The translations under genes were made by a program, and so were the position numbers. From positions 496,001 to 560,000 of the forward strand of contig NZ_CP102845.1 of assembly GCF_013307435.2 (NCBI RefSeq): DNA of 64,000 bases. Reading direction: 5' to 3'. Position 1 is the first letter of the stretch; every line of letters begins with the position of its first letter. This stretch comes from Microvirga terrae (lineage in GTDB: Bacteria > Pseudomonadota > Alphaproteobacteria > Rhizobiales > Beijerinckiaceae). The notes below the pieces were generated by a model. The model was given only the letters and a program-made list of their open reading frames with translations. It ran no database searches and was not told where the DNA came from. Positions 44,558 to 54,000 of this stretch are shown in pieces.

Positions 44558-45982
44558 GTGGCGGCACAGGCGATCTTCGACGAAATGAGCGGCCATGACG
44601 GCCGCAGCCGGGATGCCTATCGCATTCTTCAGGACTGGCTGAAATCGGCGCCGCCGCAACTGCTGGAACACCGCCGCGAGGAGGCGGAGCTCTTCTTCCG
44701 CCGGGTCGGCATCACCTTTGCGGTCTACGGCAATACGGAGGCCGAAGAGCGGCTGATCCCCTTCGACATCATCCCGCGCATCCTGTCGGGCCAGGAATGG
44801 ACCCGCCTCGCCCGTGGCCTCGAGCAGCGGGTCAAGGCGCTCAACATGTTCCTCAAGGACATCTATGGCGCGCGCGAGATCCTGCGCGCCGGGATCGTGC
44901 CGCCGGAACTCGTCTATCTCAATCCGTACTACCGCCCGCAGATGCATGGATTGTCCCTGAACAGCGACATCTACGTGCAGGTGGCGGGAATCGATATCGT
45001 CCGGGTCGACGACCAGGACTTCTACGTGCTTGAGGACAACCTGCGCACGCCCTCCGGGGTCTCCTACATGCTGGAGAACCGGGAGGTGATGATGCGCCTC
45101 TTCCCCGAACTCGTGGGCATGCAGCGCATCCGGCCGATCGAGAACTACGTCGACGAGCTCCTGGGCACCCTCAAATCCGTCGCGCCGGCGAGCTCCCCCT
45201 GGGACCCGACCGTCGTTCTCCTCACACCGGGATCCCTCAACTCCGCCTATTACGAGCACAGCTTCCTGGCCGACCGCATGGGCGTGGAACTGGTCGAGGG
45301 ACGCGACCTCTTCGTGCGCGACGAGATGGTCTACATGCGCACGACCGAAGGGCCCAAGCGCGTCGACGTGATCTATAGCCGCATCGACGACGACTTCCTC
45401 GACCCGCTGGTGTTCCGGCCCGATTCCGCCCTCGGCGTGCCGGGCCTGATCGCTGCCTACCGGGCCGGCAACGTGGCCATCGCCAATGCGCCCGGAACGG
45501 GAGTGGCCGACGACAAGGCCATGTACTCCTACGTGCCCGACATCGTGCGCTTCTACATGGGCGAGGAGCCGATCCTGAAGAACGTGCCGACCTGGCGCTG
45601 CCGCGAGCAGGACTCGCTCTCCTACGTGCTCGACAACCTGCACGAGCTCGTCGTGAAGGAGGTCAACGGTTCGGGCGGCTACGGCATGCTGGTGGGCCCG
45701 CATGCAACCGCGGAAGCGCGCGAGCATTTCAAGGGTCGGATCCTGGCCAGCCCCGACAACTACATCGCCCAGCCGACGCTCGCCCTGTCGACGAGCCCGA
45801 TCTTCACCGAGAAGGGGCTGGCGCCCCGGCACGTGGATCTGCGCCCCTTCGTCCTGACCGGGCGCGACGGCGTCAGGCTGGTGCCGGGCGGTCTGACCCG
45901 GGTGGCCCTGACGGAGGGCTCGCTCGTGGTCAATTCGAGCCAGGGCGGCGGGACCAAGGATACCTGGGTGTTGAGTGAATGA
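44558..45982 (+). CDS. Circularly permuted ATP-grasp protein (COG2308 type)
   Basis: The first gene of a four-gene cassette encodes 474 residues. Recognisable family blocks are the opening R-R-V-G-I-T-F-A-V-Y-G, R-I-L-S-G-Q-E-W, G-I-D-I-V-R-V-D-D-Q-D-F-Y-V-L-E-D-N near residues 147-163, V-D-V-I-Y-S-R-I-D-D-D-F-L-D-P near 269-283, and the nucleotide-binding V-V-K-E-V-N-G-S-G-G-Y-G-M near 364-376. ATP-grasp enzymes ligate a carboxylate to an amine through an acyl-phosphate, so this one may form a peptide-like or isopeptide bond; the substrate is unknown. The GTG start has GAGGAG upstream. The alpha-E gene follows 15 bases later. Confidence 0.92.
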   Translation: MAAQAIFDEMSGHDGRSRDAYRILQDWLKSAPPQLLEHRREEAELFFRRVGITFAVYGNTEAEERLIPFDIIPRILSGQEWTRLARGLEQRVKALNMFLKDIYGAREILRAGIVPPELVYLNPYYRPQMHGLSLNSDIYVQVAGIDIVRVDDQDFYVLEDNLRTPSGVSYMLENREVMMRLFPELVGMQRIRPIENYVDELLGTLKSVAPASSPWDPTVVLLTPGSLNSAYYEHSFLADRMGVELVEGRDLFVRDEMVYMRTTEGPKRVDVIYSRIDDDFLDPLVFRPDSALGVPGLIAAYRAGNVAIANAPGTGVADDKAMYSYVPDIVRFYMGEEPILKNVPTWRCREQDSLSYVLDNLHELVVKEVNGSGGYGMLVGPHATAEAREHFKGRILASPDNYIAQPTLALSTSPIFTEKGLAPRHVDLRPFVLTGRDGVRLVPGGLTRVALTEGSLVVNSSQGGGTKDTWVLSE

Positions 45983-45997
45983 GCCGGAGCGTTTCTC

Positions 45998-46942
45998 GTG
46001 CTGAGCCGTGATGCCGACAGCCTCTTTTGGCTCTCCCGCTACGTGGAGCGGGCCGAGAACACGGCCCGCATCCTCGATGTCGCCTACCGCATGGCGTCGA
46101 TGCCGATCTCCTACAACGGCGTCGAGACCAACGAATGGGAATCCGCCCTGATCACTGCCGGCGGGATCGACCAGTTCCGCGCCGTCCACGGAGAGGCGAC
46201 GCCCGAGAACGTGATCGAGTTCCTGGCCTTCTCCGAGGCCAATCCGTCGAGCATCCAGTGCTGCTTCGACACGGCCCGGCAGAATGCCCGCTCCGTGCGC
46301 TCGGCGCTCACCTCCGAGATGTGGGAGGCGATCAATTCCGCCTGGCTCGATCTGCGCCGCTACAAGGCCCGGTCGATCAACGTGGAGGACCTCCCCCGCT
46401 TCCTGAACCTGGTGAAGGAGGCGTCCCTGCGCTATGACGGCTCCGCCATGCGCACCATGCTGCGCAACGACGCGTACTGGTTCTCGCGCCTTGGCCTCTA
46501 CATCGAGCGCGCCGATAACACCGCGCGGGTGCTGGACGTGAAGTATCACGTGCTCCTGCCGCAGGATGCGGCAGTGGGCGGGGGCATCGATTACTACCAG
46601 TGGGCGGCCATTCTGCGCTCGGTCTCGGCGCTGGTGAGCTATCAATGGGTCTATCACCAGAACCTGAGGCCCTGGCTGGTGGCGGATCTCCTGATCCTGC
46701 GCGAGGAGATGCCGCGGTCGCTGGCCGCCTGCTATGCCGCGCTCTCACGCCATCTCGACGACATCTCCCACCGTTACGGCACGTCGGGATCGGCGCAGCG
46801 TCAGGCGCGGGCCACTCATGCCCGGCTGGCGAACCAGAACATCGAGGACATCTTCCAGCACGGGCTGCACGAGTTCCTGCAGGAATTCCTTGCCGAGAAC
46901 AACCGCCTCGGACACGCCATCACGAACCAGTATCTGTGCTGA
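45998..46942 (+). CDS. Alpha-E domain protein (COG2307/DUF403)
   Basis: This 314-residue, probably all-helical protein contains two copies of an R-Y-x-E-R-A-E/D-N-T-A-R motif, at its N-terminus (L-S-R-Y-V-E-R-A-E-N-T-A-R, about 11-23) and again near 164-176 (L-Y-I-E-R-A-D-N-T-A-R). An internal duplication is therefore likely. The alpha-E domain has no assigned enzymatic role, but it almost always accompanies the circularly permuted ATP-grasp, sometimes fused to it, so it is probably its partner or carrier. It starts at GTG; the transglutaminase gene begins three bases after its stop. Confidence 0.9.
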   Translation: MLSRDADSLFWLSRYVERAENTARILDVAYRMASMPISYNGVETNEWESALITAGGIDQFRAVHGEATPENVIEFLAFSEANPSSIQCCFDTARQNARSVRSALTSEMWEAINSAWLDLRRYKARSINVEDLPRFLNLVKEASLRYDGSAMRTMLRNDAYWFSRLGLYIERADNTARVLDVKYHVLLPQDAAVGGGIDYYQWAAILRSVSALVSYQWVYHQNLRPWLVADLLILREEMPRSLAACYAALSRHLDDISHRYGTSGSAQRQARATHARLANQNIEDIFQHGLHEFLQEFLAENNRLGHAITNQYLC

Positions 46943-46945
46943 CCC

Positions 46946-47764
46946 ATGCGCATCCGAATCACCCACGAGACGGTCTATCACTACAGCGAGCCCGCCAAGT
47001 CGGCGATCCAGCTCCTGCGTCTGACCCCGCGGGGTTCCGACAACCAGACGGTCCTGTCCTGGACCATCGACATGGACGGCGACGGACGGCTGATGCGCCG
47101 GGAGGACTGGTACGGCAACATCGTCCACAGCCTGTCGGTCTCGGGTCCCGTGAGCCAGATCACCCTGCGCGTGGCCGGCGAGGTCGAGACCACGGACACG
47201 GCCGGCCTCGTCCGGGGAGGGGTCGAGCGCTTCCCGGAGCTCTTCTATCTGCGGGAGACGCCGCTGACCCGGCCGGACGCCGCCTTGCGCGAATTCGCCG
47301 GGCTCACGGCCGGCCGCTTCACCAATCCGCTCGACCAGGCCCACGCGCTCATGAACGCCATCCCCGAGCGCCTGCGCTTCGACACGCAGGCGACGAGCGC
47401 CGCGACCGCAGGCGCGGATGCCTTTGCGGCCGGCCACGGGGTCTGCCAGGACTTCACCCACGTGTTCCTGAGCGCCGCCCGCCTCTTGCGGATCCCGGCC
47501 CGCTACGTGTCCGGCTACCTGCACAAGCCCGGCGAGACCGAGCAGGAGGCGGGGCATGCCTGGGCCGAGGCCCATCTCCCGGATCTCGGCTGGGTGAGCT
47601 TCGACCCGGCAAACGCCGTTTCCGCAACGGAACACTACGTCAGATTGGCCATCGGGCTCGATTATCTTGATGCGGCCCCGGTTCGAGGAAGCTATTACGG
47701 AATCACCCGTGAAGCGCTCGACGTTCGTCTGAGGATCGAAAGCGCCCGTCAAGCACAGGCGTGA
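46946..47764 (+). CDS. Transglutaminase-like protein (COG1305 type)
   Basis: This 272-residue cytoplasmic-looking protein has no signal peptide. An N-terminal beta-rich bacterial transglutaminase N domain (M-R-I-R-I-T-H-E-T-V-Y-H-Y) precedes a papain-like core with the catalytic triad C167 (G-H-G-V-C-Q-D-F-T), H204 (A-G-H-A-W-A-E) and D220 (V-S-F-D-P-A-N). The triad is intact. Such enzymes hydrolyse or transfer amide bonds. Between ATP-grasp/alpha-E and Anbu it may cut or transfer what the ATP-grasp makes. Start ATG 46946; Anbu follows after 53 bases. Confidence 0.92.
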   Translation: MRIRITHETVYHYSEPAKSAIQLLRLTPRGSDNQTVLSWTIDMDGDGRLMRREDWYGNIVHSLSVSGPVSQITLRVAGEVETTDTAGLVRGGVERFPELFYLRETPLTRPDAALREFAGLTAGRFTNPLDQAHALMNAIPERLRFDTQATSAATAGADAFAAGHGVCQDFTHVFLSAARLLRIPARYVSGYLHKPGETEQEAGHAWAEAHLPDLGWVSFDPANAVSATEHYVRLAIGLDYLDAAPVRGSYYGITREALDVRLRIESARQAQA

Positions 47765-47817
47765 GAATGGCCTCGACAGCGCAGCAACTCGACCAGAAGG
47801 CCCCTGGAGGAACCCCC

Positions 47818-48567
47818 ATGACGTACTGTGTCGGCATCCTGGTGCGGGATGGTCTCGTCGTGATCGCCGATACGCGCACGAATGCGGGCGTCGACAACAT
47901 CGCGACCTTCCGCAAGCTGCACCTGTTCGAGAGGCCCGGCGAGCGCATCATCACCCTGGCGACGGCCGGCAATCTGTCGGCGAGCCAGTCGGTCCTGTCC
48001 CTGTTGAGCGACGGACTCGAAAATCCCGAAACCGGCGCGGTCGAGACGCTTCTGACGGTGCCCAGCATGTTCAAGGCCGCCCAGCTCGTCGGCCGCGCCA
48101 TCCGCCAGGTCTACGAGGTCGACGGGGTCGAGATCGAGAAGCGCCAGATGACCTTCGACGTCACCATGCTGCTCGGCGGGCAGATCGGCGCCGCGCCCAT
48201 GCGGCTCTACCAGATCTATTCCGCCGGCAACGCCATCGAGGCGACCATCGACACGCCCTTCCTGCAGATCGGCGAGCCCAAATACGGCAAGCCGATCCTG
48301 GACCGCGCGATCTCCCACGGCACCAGCCTCGTGGAGGCCTTGAAGCTCGGCCTCATCTCGATGGATTCGACCCTGAAGTCGAATCTCGGCGTCGGCCTGC
48401 CGATCGACATCGTGGTGGCCAAGCGCGATGCCCTGAAAACCCAGATCACCTACCGGATCCAGGAGGACGAGCCCTATTTCCGGGATCTGCGCGAGCGCTG
48501 GTCGGCCGCCTTGCGCGCGGCCCATCAGGCCATCCCGCATCCGCCCTATGCGGAAGAGGTCCTCTGA
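47818..48567 (+). CDS. Anbu (ancestral beta-subunit) proteasome-like protein, COG3484 type
   Basis: This is a 249-residue Ntn-hydrolase-fold protein. I choose ATG 47818 because the next codon is Thr and the sequence then reads T-Y-C-V-G-I-L-V-R-D-G, matching processing by Met removal to expose a catalytic threonine. Counting that Thr as 1, Asp17 (I-A-D-T-R) and Lys32 (F-R-K) fall where the proteasome T1/D17/K33 triad is expected. Known Anbu structures form open helical rings without a dedicated AAA+ unfoldase, and none is in this cassette either. It closes the ATP-grasp/alpha-E/transglutaminase set. A GAGGA precedes the ATG. Substrate unknown. Confidence 0.93.
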   Translation: MTYCVGILVRDGLVVIADTRTNAGVDNIATFRKLHLFERPGERIITLATAGNLSASQSVLSLLSDGLENPETGAVETLLTVPSMFKAAQLVGRAIRQVYEVDGVEIEKRQMTFDVTMLLGGQIGAAPMRLYQIYSAGNAIEATIDTPFLQIGEPKYGKPILDRAISHGTSLVEALKLGLISMDSTLKSNLGVGLPIDIVVAKRDALKTQITYRIQEDEPYFRDLRERWSAALRAAHQAIPHPPYAEEVL

Positions 48568-48661
48568 TCGCAGGTCATCGTCGGGGCCGCCGGCCCGGCT
48601 GTCCGAGGGCGGAAGGTCGCTCCCGCGACGAGGGCTCGGCTCCTCCAGGCCCGGTGATGTC

Positions 48662-49294
48662 TCAGGCCGTCTGATGGTGGTGCTTCGCCTCGGAGCGCAT
48701 GAGCCGCAGGACCGCTCCGTAGGGGGCGATCGCGATTGCAGCGAGCGAGAGCTTCACCAGATAGTCGGCCACGGCCAGATTTGCCCAGGGCAGGGCGATG
48801 CATTGATCCGCGATGCCAACCTGGCCGAGCGCGTCGCTGATGGTGAGGCCGAGGCCGGGCACCACGCCGCAATAGAAGGCGAACGAGAAGAAGATCGCCG
48901 TGTCGAGGCCCGACGAGATCACCGAGGATACGAAGGGCGGCATCCACCAGGCATGGCCGCGCAGGCGGAAGAAGATCTGGATGTCGAGAAGCTGGGCCAC
49001 CAGGAAGGCCGCCCCCGACGCGATGGCGATGCGCGGCGACGCGAGAACGACCGAGAGCAGCACGGCCAGGACGAACCCGGCATAGACCACCCGGCGGGCG
49101 CCCTTGGGGCCGAAGCGCCGGTTCGACAGGTCGGTGACCAAGAACGAGAACGGGTAGCTGAAGGCGCCCCAGGTCAGGTAATCGCCCAGGCCCAGATGCT
49201 GGAAGGGATACTGGACCAGGATGTTCGACGAGAGAACGATCAGGGTCATCGCCGTCAGGGCGATGAGGAAGTCGCGGCGGTCGAGCTTGGTCAT
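48662..49294 (-). CDS. VUT-family (YhhQ-like) probable queuosine precursor transporter
   Basis: This 210-residue inner-membrane protein has about six helices, with V-L-S-S-N-I-L-V-Q-Y-P near the N-terminus, S-Y-P-F-S-F-L-V-T-D-L-S-N-R-R-F-G, a D-I-Q-I-F-F segment, and F-V-S-S-V-I-S-S-G-L-D-T-A-I-F-F-S. These fit the VUT/YhhQ family, whose E. coli member imports preQ0/preQ1. No preQ1 riboswitch was seen upstream. It is downstream of rpmB on the same strand, after the rpmB terminator. Confidence 0.88.
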   Translation of the reverse strand: MTKLDRRDFLIALTAMTLIVLSSNILVQYPFQHLGLGDYLTWGAFSYPFSFLVTDLSNRRFGPKGARRVVYAGFVLAVLLSVVLASPRIAIASGAAFLVAQLLDIQIFFRLRGHAWWMPPFVSSVISSGLDTAIFFSFAFYCGVVPGLGLTISDALGQVGIADQCIALPWANLAVADYLVKLSLAAIAIAPYGAVLRLMRSEAKHHHQTA

Positions 49295-49340
49295 GGCAGG
49301 ATCTTCCCGGGACGGCAGCTAAGCCATTGAAGCAATGCAA

Positions 49341-49363
49341 AACGGGCGGCCTCAAGGCCGCCC
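49341..49363 (-). terminator. Rho-independent terminator of rpmB
   Basis: On the reverse strand GGGCGGCC, four bases, GGCCGCCC, then GTTTTG. It lies about 30 bases after the rpmB stop, separating rpmB from the VUT gene. Confidence 0.85.
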
Positions 49364-49394
49364 GCAACGCAGATCTGATCGGCGGACCGAAAGA

Positions 49395-49685
49395 TTAGCT
49401 CGCGGCGGCGAGCTTCTTCTCGATCTCGCGCTTCACCGCCAGGGCGGTGGTGGAGAGCTCGTCAGCCTTGGCCTTGGCCAGGAAGGCGTCGAGGCCGCCG
49501 CGGTGCTCGACCGAGCGGAGCGCATTGGCGGAGACGCGCAGGCGCACGGAGCGCTGCAGGGTGTCAGACTGGAGCGTGACGTTGCAGAGGTTCGGCAGGA
49601 ACTTCCGCTTCGTCTTGCGGTTCGAGTGGCTCACCAGGTGGCCACTCAGCACGGCCTTGCCGGTCAGTTCGCAACGGCGCGACAT
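49395..49685 (-). CDS. rpmB: 50S ribosomal protein L28
   Basis: Ribosomal protein L28, 96 residues, the longer alphaproteobacterial form. It begins [10 protein letters not shown] and contains [15 protein letters not shown] and L-R-V-S-A-N-A-L-R, all typical. The zinc-binding C-x-x-C pairs of some L28 paralogues are absent, so this is the C-minus type. A monocistronic gene with its own terminator. Confidence 0.97.
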   Translation of the reverse strand: MSRRCELTGKAVLSGHLVSHSNRKTKRKFLPNLCNVTLQSDTLQRSVRLRVSANALRSVEHRGGLDAFLAKAKADELSTTALAVKREIEKKLAAAS

Positions 49686-49870
49686 GGGTTCAATCCTATT
49701 CGTCTATGAAGGGTCGCGACCCTGAATTCGCGGGTTTGCCTGATCGCAGATCCCACGCGGCCGGACACCAGAAGTCCTTGGAAGGTGCGAGCCTATAGGC
49801 CAAAAACGGGGCGGACGTCAAGAATAGTGCGACGCCGCATCTCGTTTTTTTAGAGCACCATGGTCATTAT

Positions 49871-49903
49871 CTATTCCGTATCTCGTGCGATGCAACGGAA
49901 TAG
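49871..49903. promoter_or_regulatory. Inverted repeat CTATTCCGT-N15-ACGGAATAG before the DUF3108 gene
   Basis: A perfect 9-bp dyad with a 15-base centre ends 17 bases before the gene start, so as RNA it would sit next to the ribosome-binding site. It may equally be a DNA operator. The surroundings are AT-rich (TTTTTTAGAGCACC upstream). Confidence 0.5.
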
Positions 49904-49920
49904 ACTGTCGGAAAAGCCTT

Positions 49921-50796
49921 ATGCGCCTCATCGCCTCAGCTCTCGTGACCCTGACCTTGGCCGGATCGGCCTCGCTCGCGCAAGCCCAGAGCCCGCAGGG
50001 TCAGACCCTGAAGGTGAGCTATGACATCACCCTGGCGGGCCTTCCCTTGGGCAAGGCCGACCTGTCCTCGTCCTTCAACGGGGCGAAATACGCGATGGAA
50101 GGGCGGGCGAAGCTGACGGGGCTCGCCATGATCCTGACCGGCGGCAAGGGCGAGGCCAATGCGTCCGGCACCCTGGCCGGAGACGCGCCGCCCCGCTCGA
50201 CCAGCTTCGCGGTGATCTCCAGGACCTCCGACAATCAGCGCAGCGTCCGCATGGGGCTGAAGAGCGGCCGGGTGGCCAAGGTCGAGATCGATCCGCCCCT
50301 CGAGCCCAAGCCCGACCGGGTCCCGGTCAAGGCGGCCGACAAGCGCGACGTGGTCGACCCCATGAGCGCGCTGCTCATGCCGGCCGTGGCCTCCAAGAGC
50401 CTCACCGACCCGGCCAATTGCGACCGGACCCTCCCGGTCTTCGATGGGGCTTCCCGGATGAACGTGGTCCTGTCCTATGCGGAAACGAAGAAGGTCGAGA
50501 TGGCGGGCTATTCCGGGCCCGTCCTCGTCTGCAATGCCCGCTATGTGCCGATTTCCGGTCACCGGAGCGAACGGCCGGCCACGAAATTCATGCAGGAAAA
50601 CAAGGACATGTCCGTTTGGCTGGCGCCCGTCGAGGGGCCGCGCCTGCTCTTTCCGCTCAAGATCTCGGTCCGCACCATGATCGGCATGGGCGAACTGCAG
50701 GCCTCTCTCTGGTCGCTGGACGACGGCAAATCTTCCGCGCCCGACCGAAAGGCCGAGACATCCGGGGAGACCGTCAAGGCCGAGGCCGTGCCGTAA
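49921..50796 (+). CDS. DUF3108 periplasmic protein
   Basis: This 291-residue protein has a signal peptide of about 22 residues (M-R-L-I-A-S-A-L-V-T-L-T-L-A-G, ending L-A-Q-A). The mature part has the DUF3108 pattern: L-K-V-S-Y-D-I-T-L-A-G-L-P-L-G-K-A, then beta-rich stretches, and a late F-P-L-K-I-S-V-R-T-M-I-G-M-G. The function is unknown; relatives are periplasmic beta-barrel-like proteins. A 9-bp inverted repeat lies just before its start. Confidence 0.88.
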   Translation: MRLIASALVTLTLAGSASLAQAQSPQGQTLKVSYDITLAGLPLGKADLSSSFNGAKYAMEGRAKLTGLAMILTGGKGEANASGTLAGDAPPRSTSFAVISRTSDNQRSVRMGLKSGRVAKVEIDPPLEPKPDRVPVKAADKRDVVDPMSALLMPAVASKSLTDPANCDRTLPVFDGASRMNVVLSYAETKKVEMAGYSGPVLVCNARYVPISGHRSERPATKFMQENKDMSVWLAPVEGPRLLFPLKISVRTMIGMGELQASLWSLDDGKSSAPDRKAETSGETVKAEAVP

Positions 50797-50825
50797 GCCG
50801 GGGCAGATCCAGATCCTGCTCAAGT

Positions 50826-50868
50826 CCTGAAAATCCCATGGACATTTCCTGAAAATCCCCTGGACATT
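50826..50868. repeat. Tandem 22-bp direct repeat (two units)
   Basis: CCTGAAAATCCC, then A or C, then TGGACATT occurs twice in a row (50826-50846 and 50848-50868), separated by one T: 20 of 21 positions identical. The 22-bp period is two helical turns, so two protein dimers could bind one face. It lies in the spacer between DUF3108 and the helicase gene. Confidence 0.75.
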
Positions 50869-51038
50869 CGCGCCGGTCCGGGTAGCGAAAGCAGCCTCTT
50901 GCCCCATATAAGGGGTTAACCGCAGCCCGCCGCTTGGGACCGAGGCTGCTTTGTAGAGAAGGCTCCCGGCGCCGGTCTCCGGTCCTAAAGCCTCTCGGCT
51001 CTCACTCCGGGACCTTTCCGATTACCCGTCATCAAGGC

Positions 51039-54000
51039 ATGGCCCGTCGTTCCCTTCCCCCGCAGGCGCGCTCGCGCGGCGTGACCGCCGTGCTCGGCCC
51101 CACCAACACCGGCAAGACCCACCTGGCCATCGAGCGGATGCTCGGTCACGACAGCGGCATGATCGGCCTGCCCCTGCGTCTGCTCGCCCGGGAAGTCTAT
51201 AACCGCGTGGTGGAGAAGGCGGGCCACCACAACGTGGCGCTGATCACGGGCGAGGAGAAGATCAAGCCGGACCGGCCGCGCTACTGGATCTCCACCGTCG
51301 AGGCCATGCCGCGGGATCTCGACTTAGCCTTCGTGGCCGTGGACGAGATCCAGCTCGCCAGCGATCTCGACCGGGGGCACGTCTTCACGGACCGGCTCCT
51401 CAACCAGCGCGGGCGCGAGGAGACGCTTCTCATCGGCTCGGCCACCATGCGGCCGCTCATCGAGGCTCTGATCCCGGGCGTCCACGTGGTTACGCGGCCG
51501 CGCCTGTCGAAGCTCTCCTTCGCGGGCGAGAAGAAGGTCTCGCGCCTGCCCCGCCGCTCGGCCATCGTGGCCTTCTCGGCCGAGGAGGTCTACGGCATCG
51601 CCGAGCTGATCCGCCGCCAGAGCGGGGGCGCGGCCGTGGTGCTGGGGGCGCTCTCGCCCCGGACGCGCAACGCCCAGGTCGAACTCTACCAGAACGGGGA
51701 CGTGGACTACCTGATCGCCACCGATGCCATCGGCATGGGGCTCAATCTCGACGTGGACCATGTGGCGTTCGCGTCCGACAAGAAGTTCGACGGGTTCCAG
51801 TTCCGCAAGCTTAACAACCCCGAACTCGCCCAGATCGCCGGCCGAGCCGGCCGCTACATGCGCGACGGAACCTTCGGGTCCACGGGCCGCTGCCCGCCCT
51901 TCGATGCCGAAACCGTCGAGGCGCTCGAAAACCACACCTTCGATCCGATCCGCATCCTGCAATGGCGCAACCCCGACCTGGATTTCTCGTCCCTCGTCCG
52001 TCTGCGCGATTCGCTCGGGGTGCAGCCGCGGGAGCACGGCCTTGTGCGGGCGCCCACGGGCGAGGACGCGACGGCCCTCGAGGTCCTGTCGCGGGAAGAC
52101 GACATCAAGGCCATGTCCCGCTCCCAACATGCCGTGGAGCGTCTTTGGCAGATCTGCCAGGTGCCGGATTACCGGAAGGTTTCTCCGCAGACCCATGCGG
52201 ATCTCGTCGGCCAGCTCTATCGTTTCCTCATGAAGGACGGGGCCATCCCGGCCGACTGGTTTGCCCGCCATCTGTCCGCCATGGACCGGACCGATGGGGA
52301 TATCGACACCCTCTCCAACCGCATCGCCCAGGTCAGGACCTGGTCCTTCGTCGCTAACCGTCCCGACTGGTTGAAGGATCCAGAGCATTGGCAGGATGTT
52401 GCGCGTCAGGTAGAGGACAAGCTATCGGATGCGCTCCATGAACGCCTCGCCCAAAGGTTCATCGACCGGAGGACGAGCGTTCTCATGCGGCGCTTGAGAG
52501 AGAAAACGATGCTCGAAGCGGAAATCACGACCACCGGCGACGTCAATGTCGAGGGTCAGCACATCGGTCACCTGCACGGCTTCCATTTCGTGCCCGATCC
52601 CCAGGCTGACACGACGGAGGCCAAGACCCTGCGCAACGCAGCCAGCAAGGCCCTGGCCGGCGAGATCGAGGCACGGGCGGACCGGTTCGCCGAGACGCCG
52701 GACGCCATGCTCGTGCTGTCGAACGACGGTACCATCCGGTGGATGGGCGACCCGGTGGCCAAGCTGGAGGCCGGCGACAAGCTGTTCGAGCCCAGGGTGC
52801 GTATCCTCTCGGACGAGCACCTCACGGGTCCGGCCCGGGACAAGGTCGACACCCGCCTGCGCGCCTGGCTGAAGGCCTATGTGGTCCGCCTGCTCGGGCC
52901 GCTGCAGCAGCTCGAGGACAGCACGGAGCTCACGGGCCTGGCCCGCGGCATCGGGTTCCAGATCGGCGAGGCCCTAGGCGTGCTCGAGCGCGCGAAGGTT
53001 CTCAACGACGTGCGCAGCCTCGACCAGGAGGCCCGCGGCGCCCTGCGCAAAGCGGGGGTCCGGTTCGGTGCCTATCATCTCTACCTGCCGGCCCTTCTGA
53101 AGCCTGCGCCCCGCGTCCTGGCGACCCAGCTCTGGGCGCTGCAGAACGGCGGCCTCGAGCAGAAGGGCATCGACGAGATCGCCCATCTCGCCCAGTCCGG
53201 CCGCACCTCGATCCCGGTCGACGCCGAGATCGCCCACGGCCTCTACCGGGCCGCAGGCTTCCGCGTGCTGGGCGGCCGCGCCGTGCGCGTCGACATCCTG
53301 GAGCGCCTGGCCGACCTGATCCGTCCGGCCATGGCCTATCGGCCCGGGATCACGCCCGGCGAGCCGCCGGCCGGCACCGCCGATGGGGAAAGCTTCGTCC
53401 CGACCGTGTCCATGACGTCGCTCGTGGGCTGCGCGGGCGAGGACTTCGCCACAATCCTCAAGTCCCTCGGCTATGTGATGGAGCGTCGTCCCGGCCCGGC
53501 CATCACGGTGCCGTTGGTCGAGGCCCCGAAGGCCGTCGAGCCGCAGGCACCTGCCACGAGCGAGACTGCCGCTCCGGCCGAGCAGACGCCCGCCGAAGAG
53601 GCGCCCGCCGAGGCGTCCGAAGCAGCCGTCGGAACGGAGGAGATCGGCGCTGTCGCCGTAGCAGAACCCGACGCGAGCGTCTCGGCGCAGGAACTAGCGA
53701 CGAGCGCCGCCGAGGCCATGGCCTCGCCCGAGGGTCAGGCTCTGGCGCCCGACGAGGCTGCGTCTGCCGAAATCCCCGCCGAGGTCTCTGCCGAGGTCTC
53801 TTCCGAAGTTCCGGCTGAGACCCCCGCCGAACCCGAGATGATCGAGGTCTGGCGCCAAGGCCGGCGCCACCACGAGGGCGGCCACGCCCGTCACGGCCGC
53901 GACGCCCGCGGCGGACGGCACGAGCGCGGCGACCGTCAGGATCGCGGCGACCGGCGTCCACGCCATGGCGATGCCCAGGGCGACCAGGCCGGCGAGCGCC

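Noticed and set aside
49295..49394. preQ1 riboswitch before the VUT-family transporter
   Set aside because: The interval is mostly the rpmB terminator, and no preQ1-I or II core was seen.
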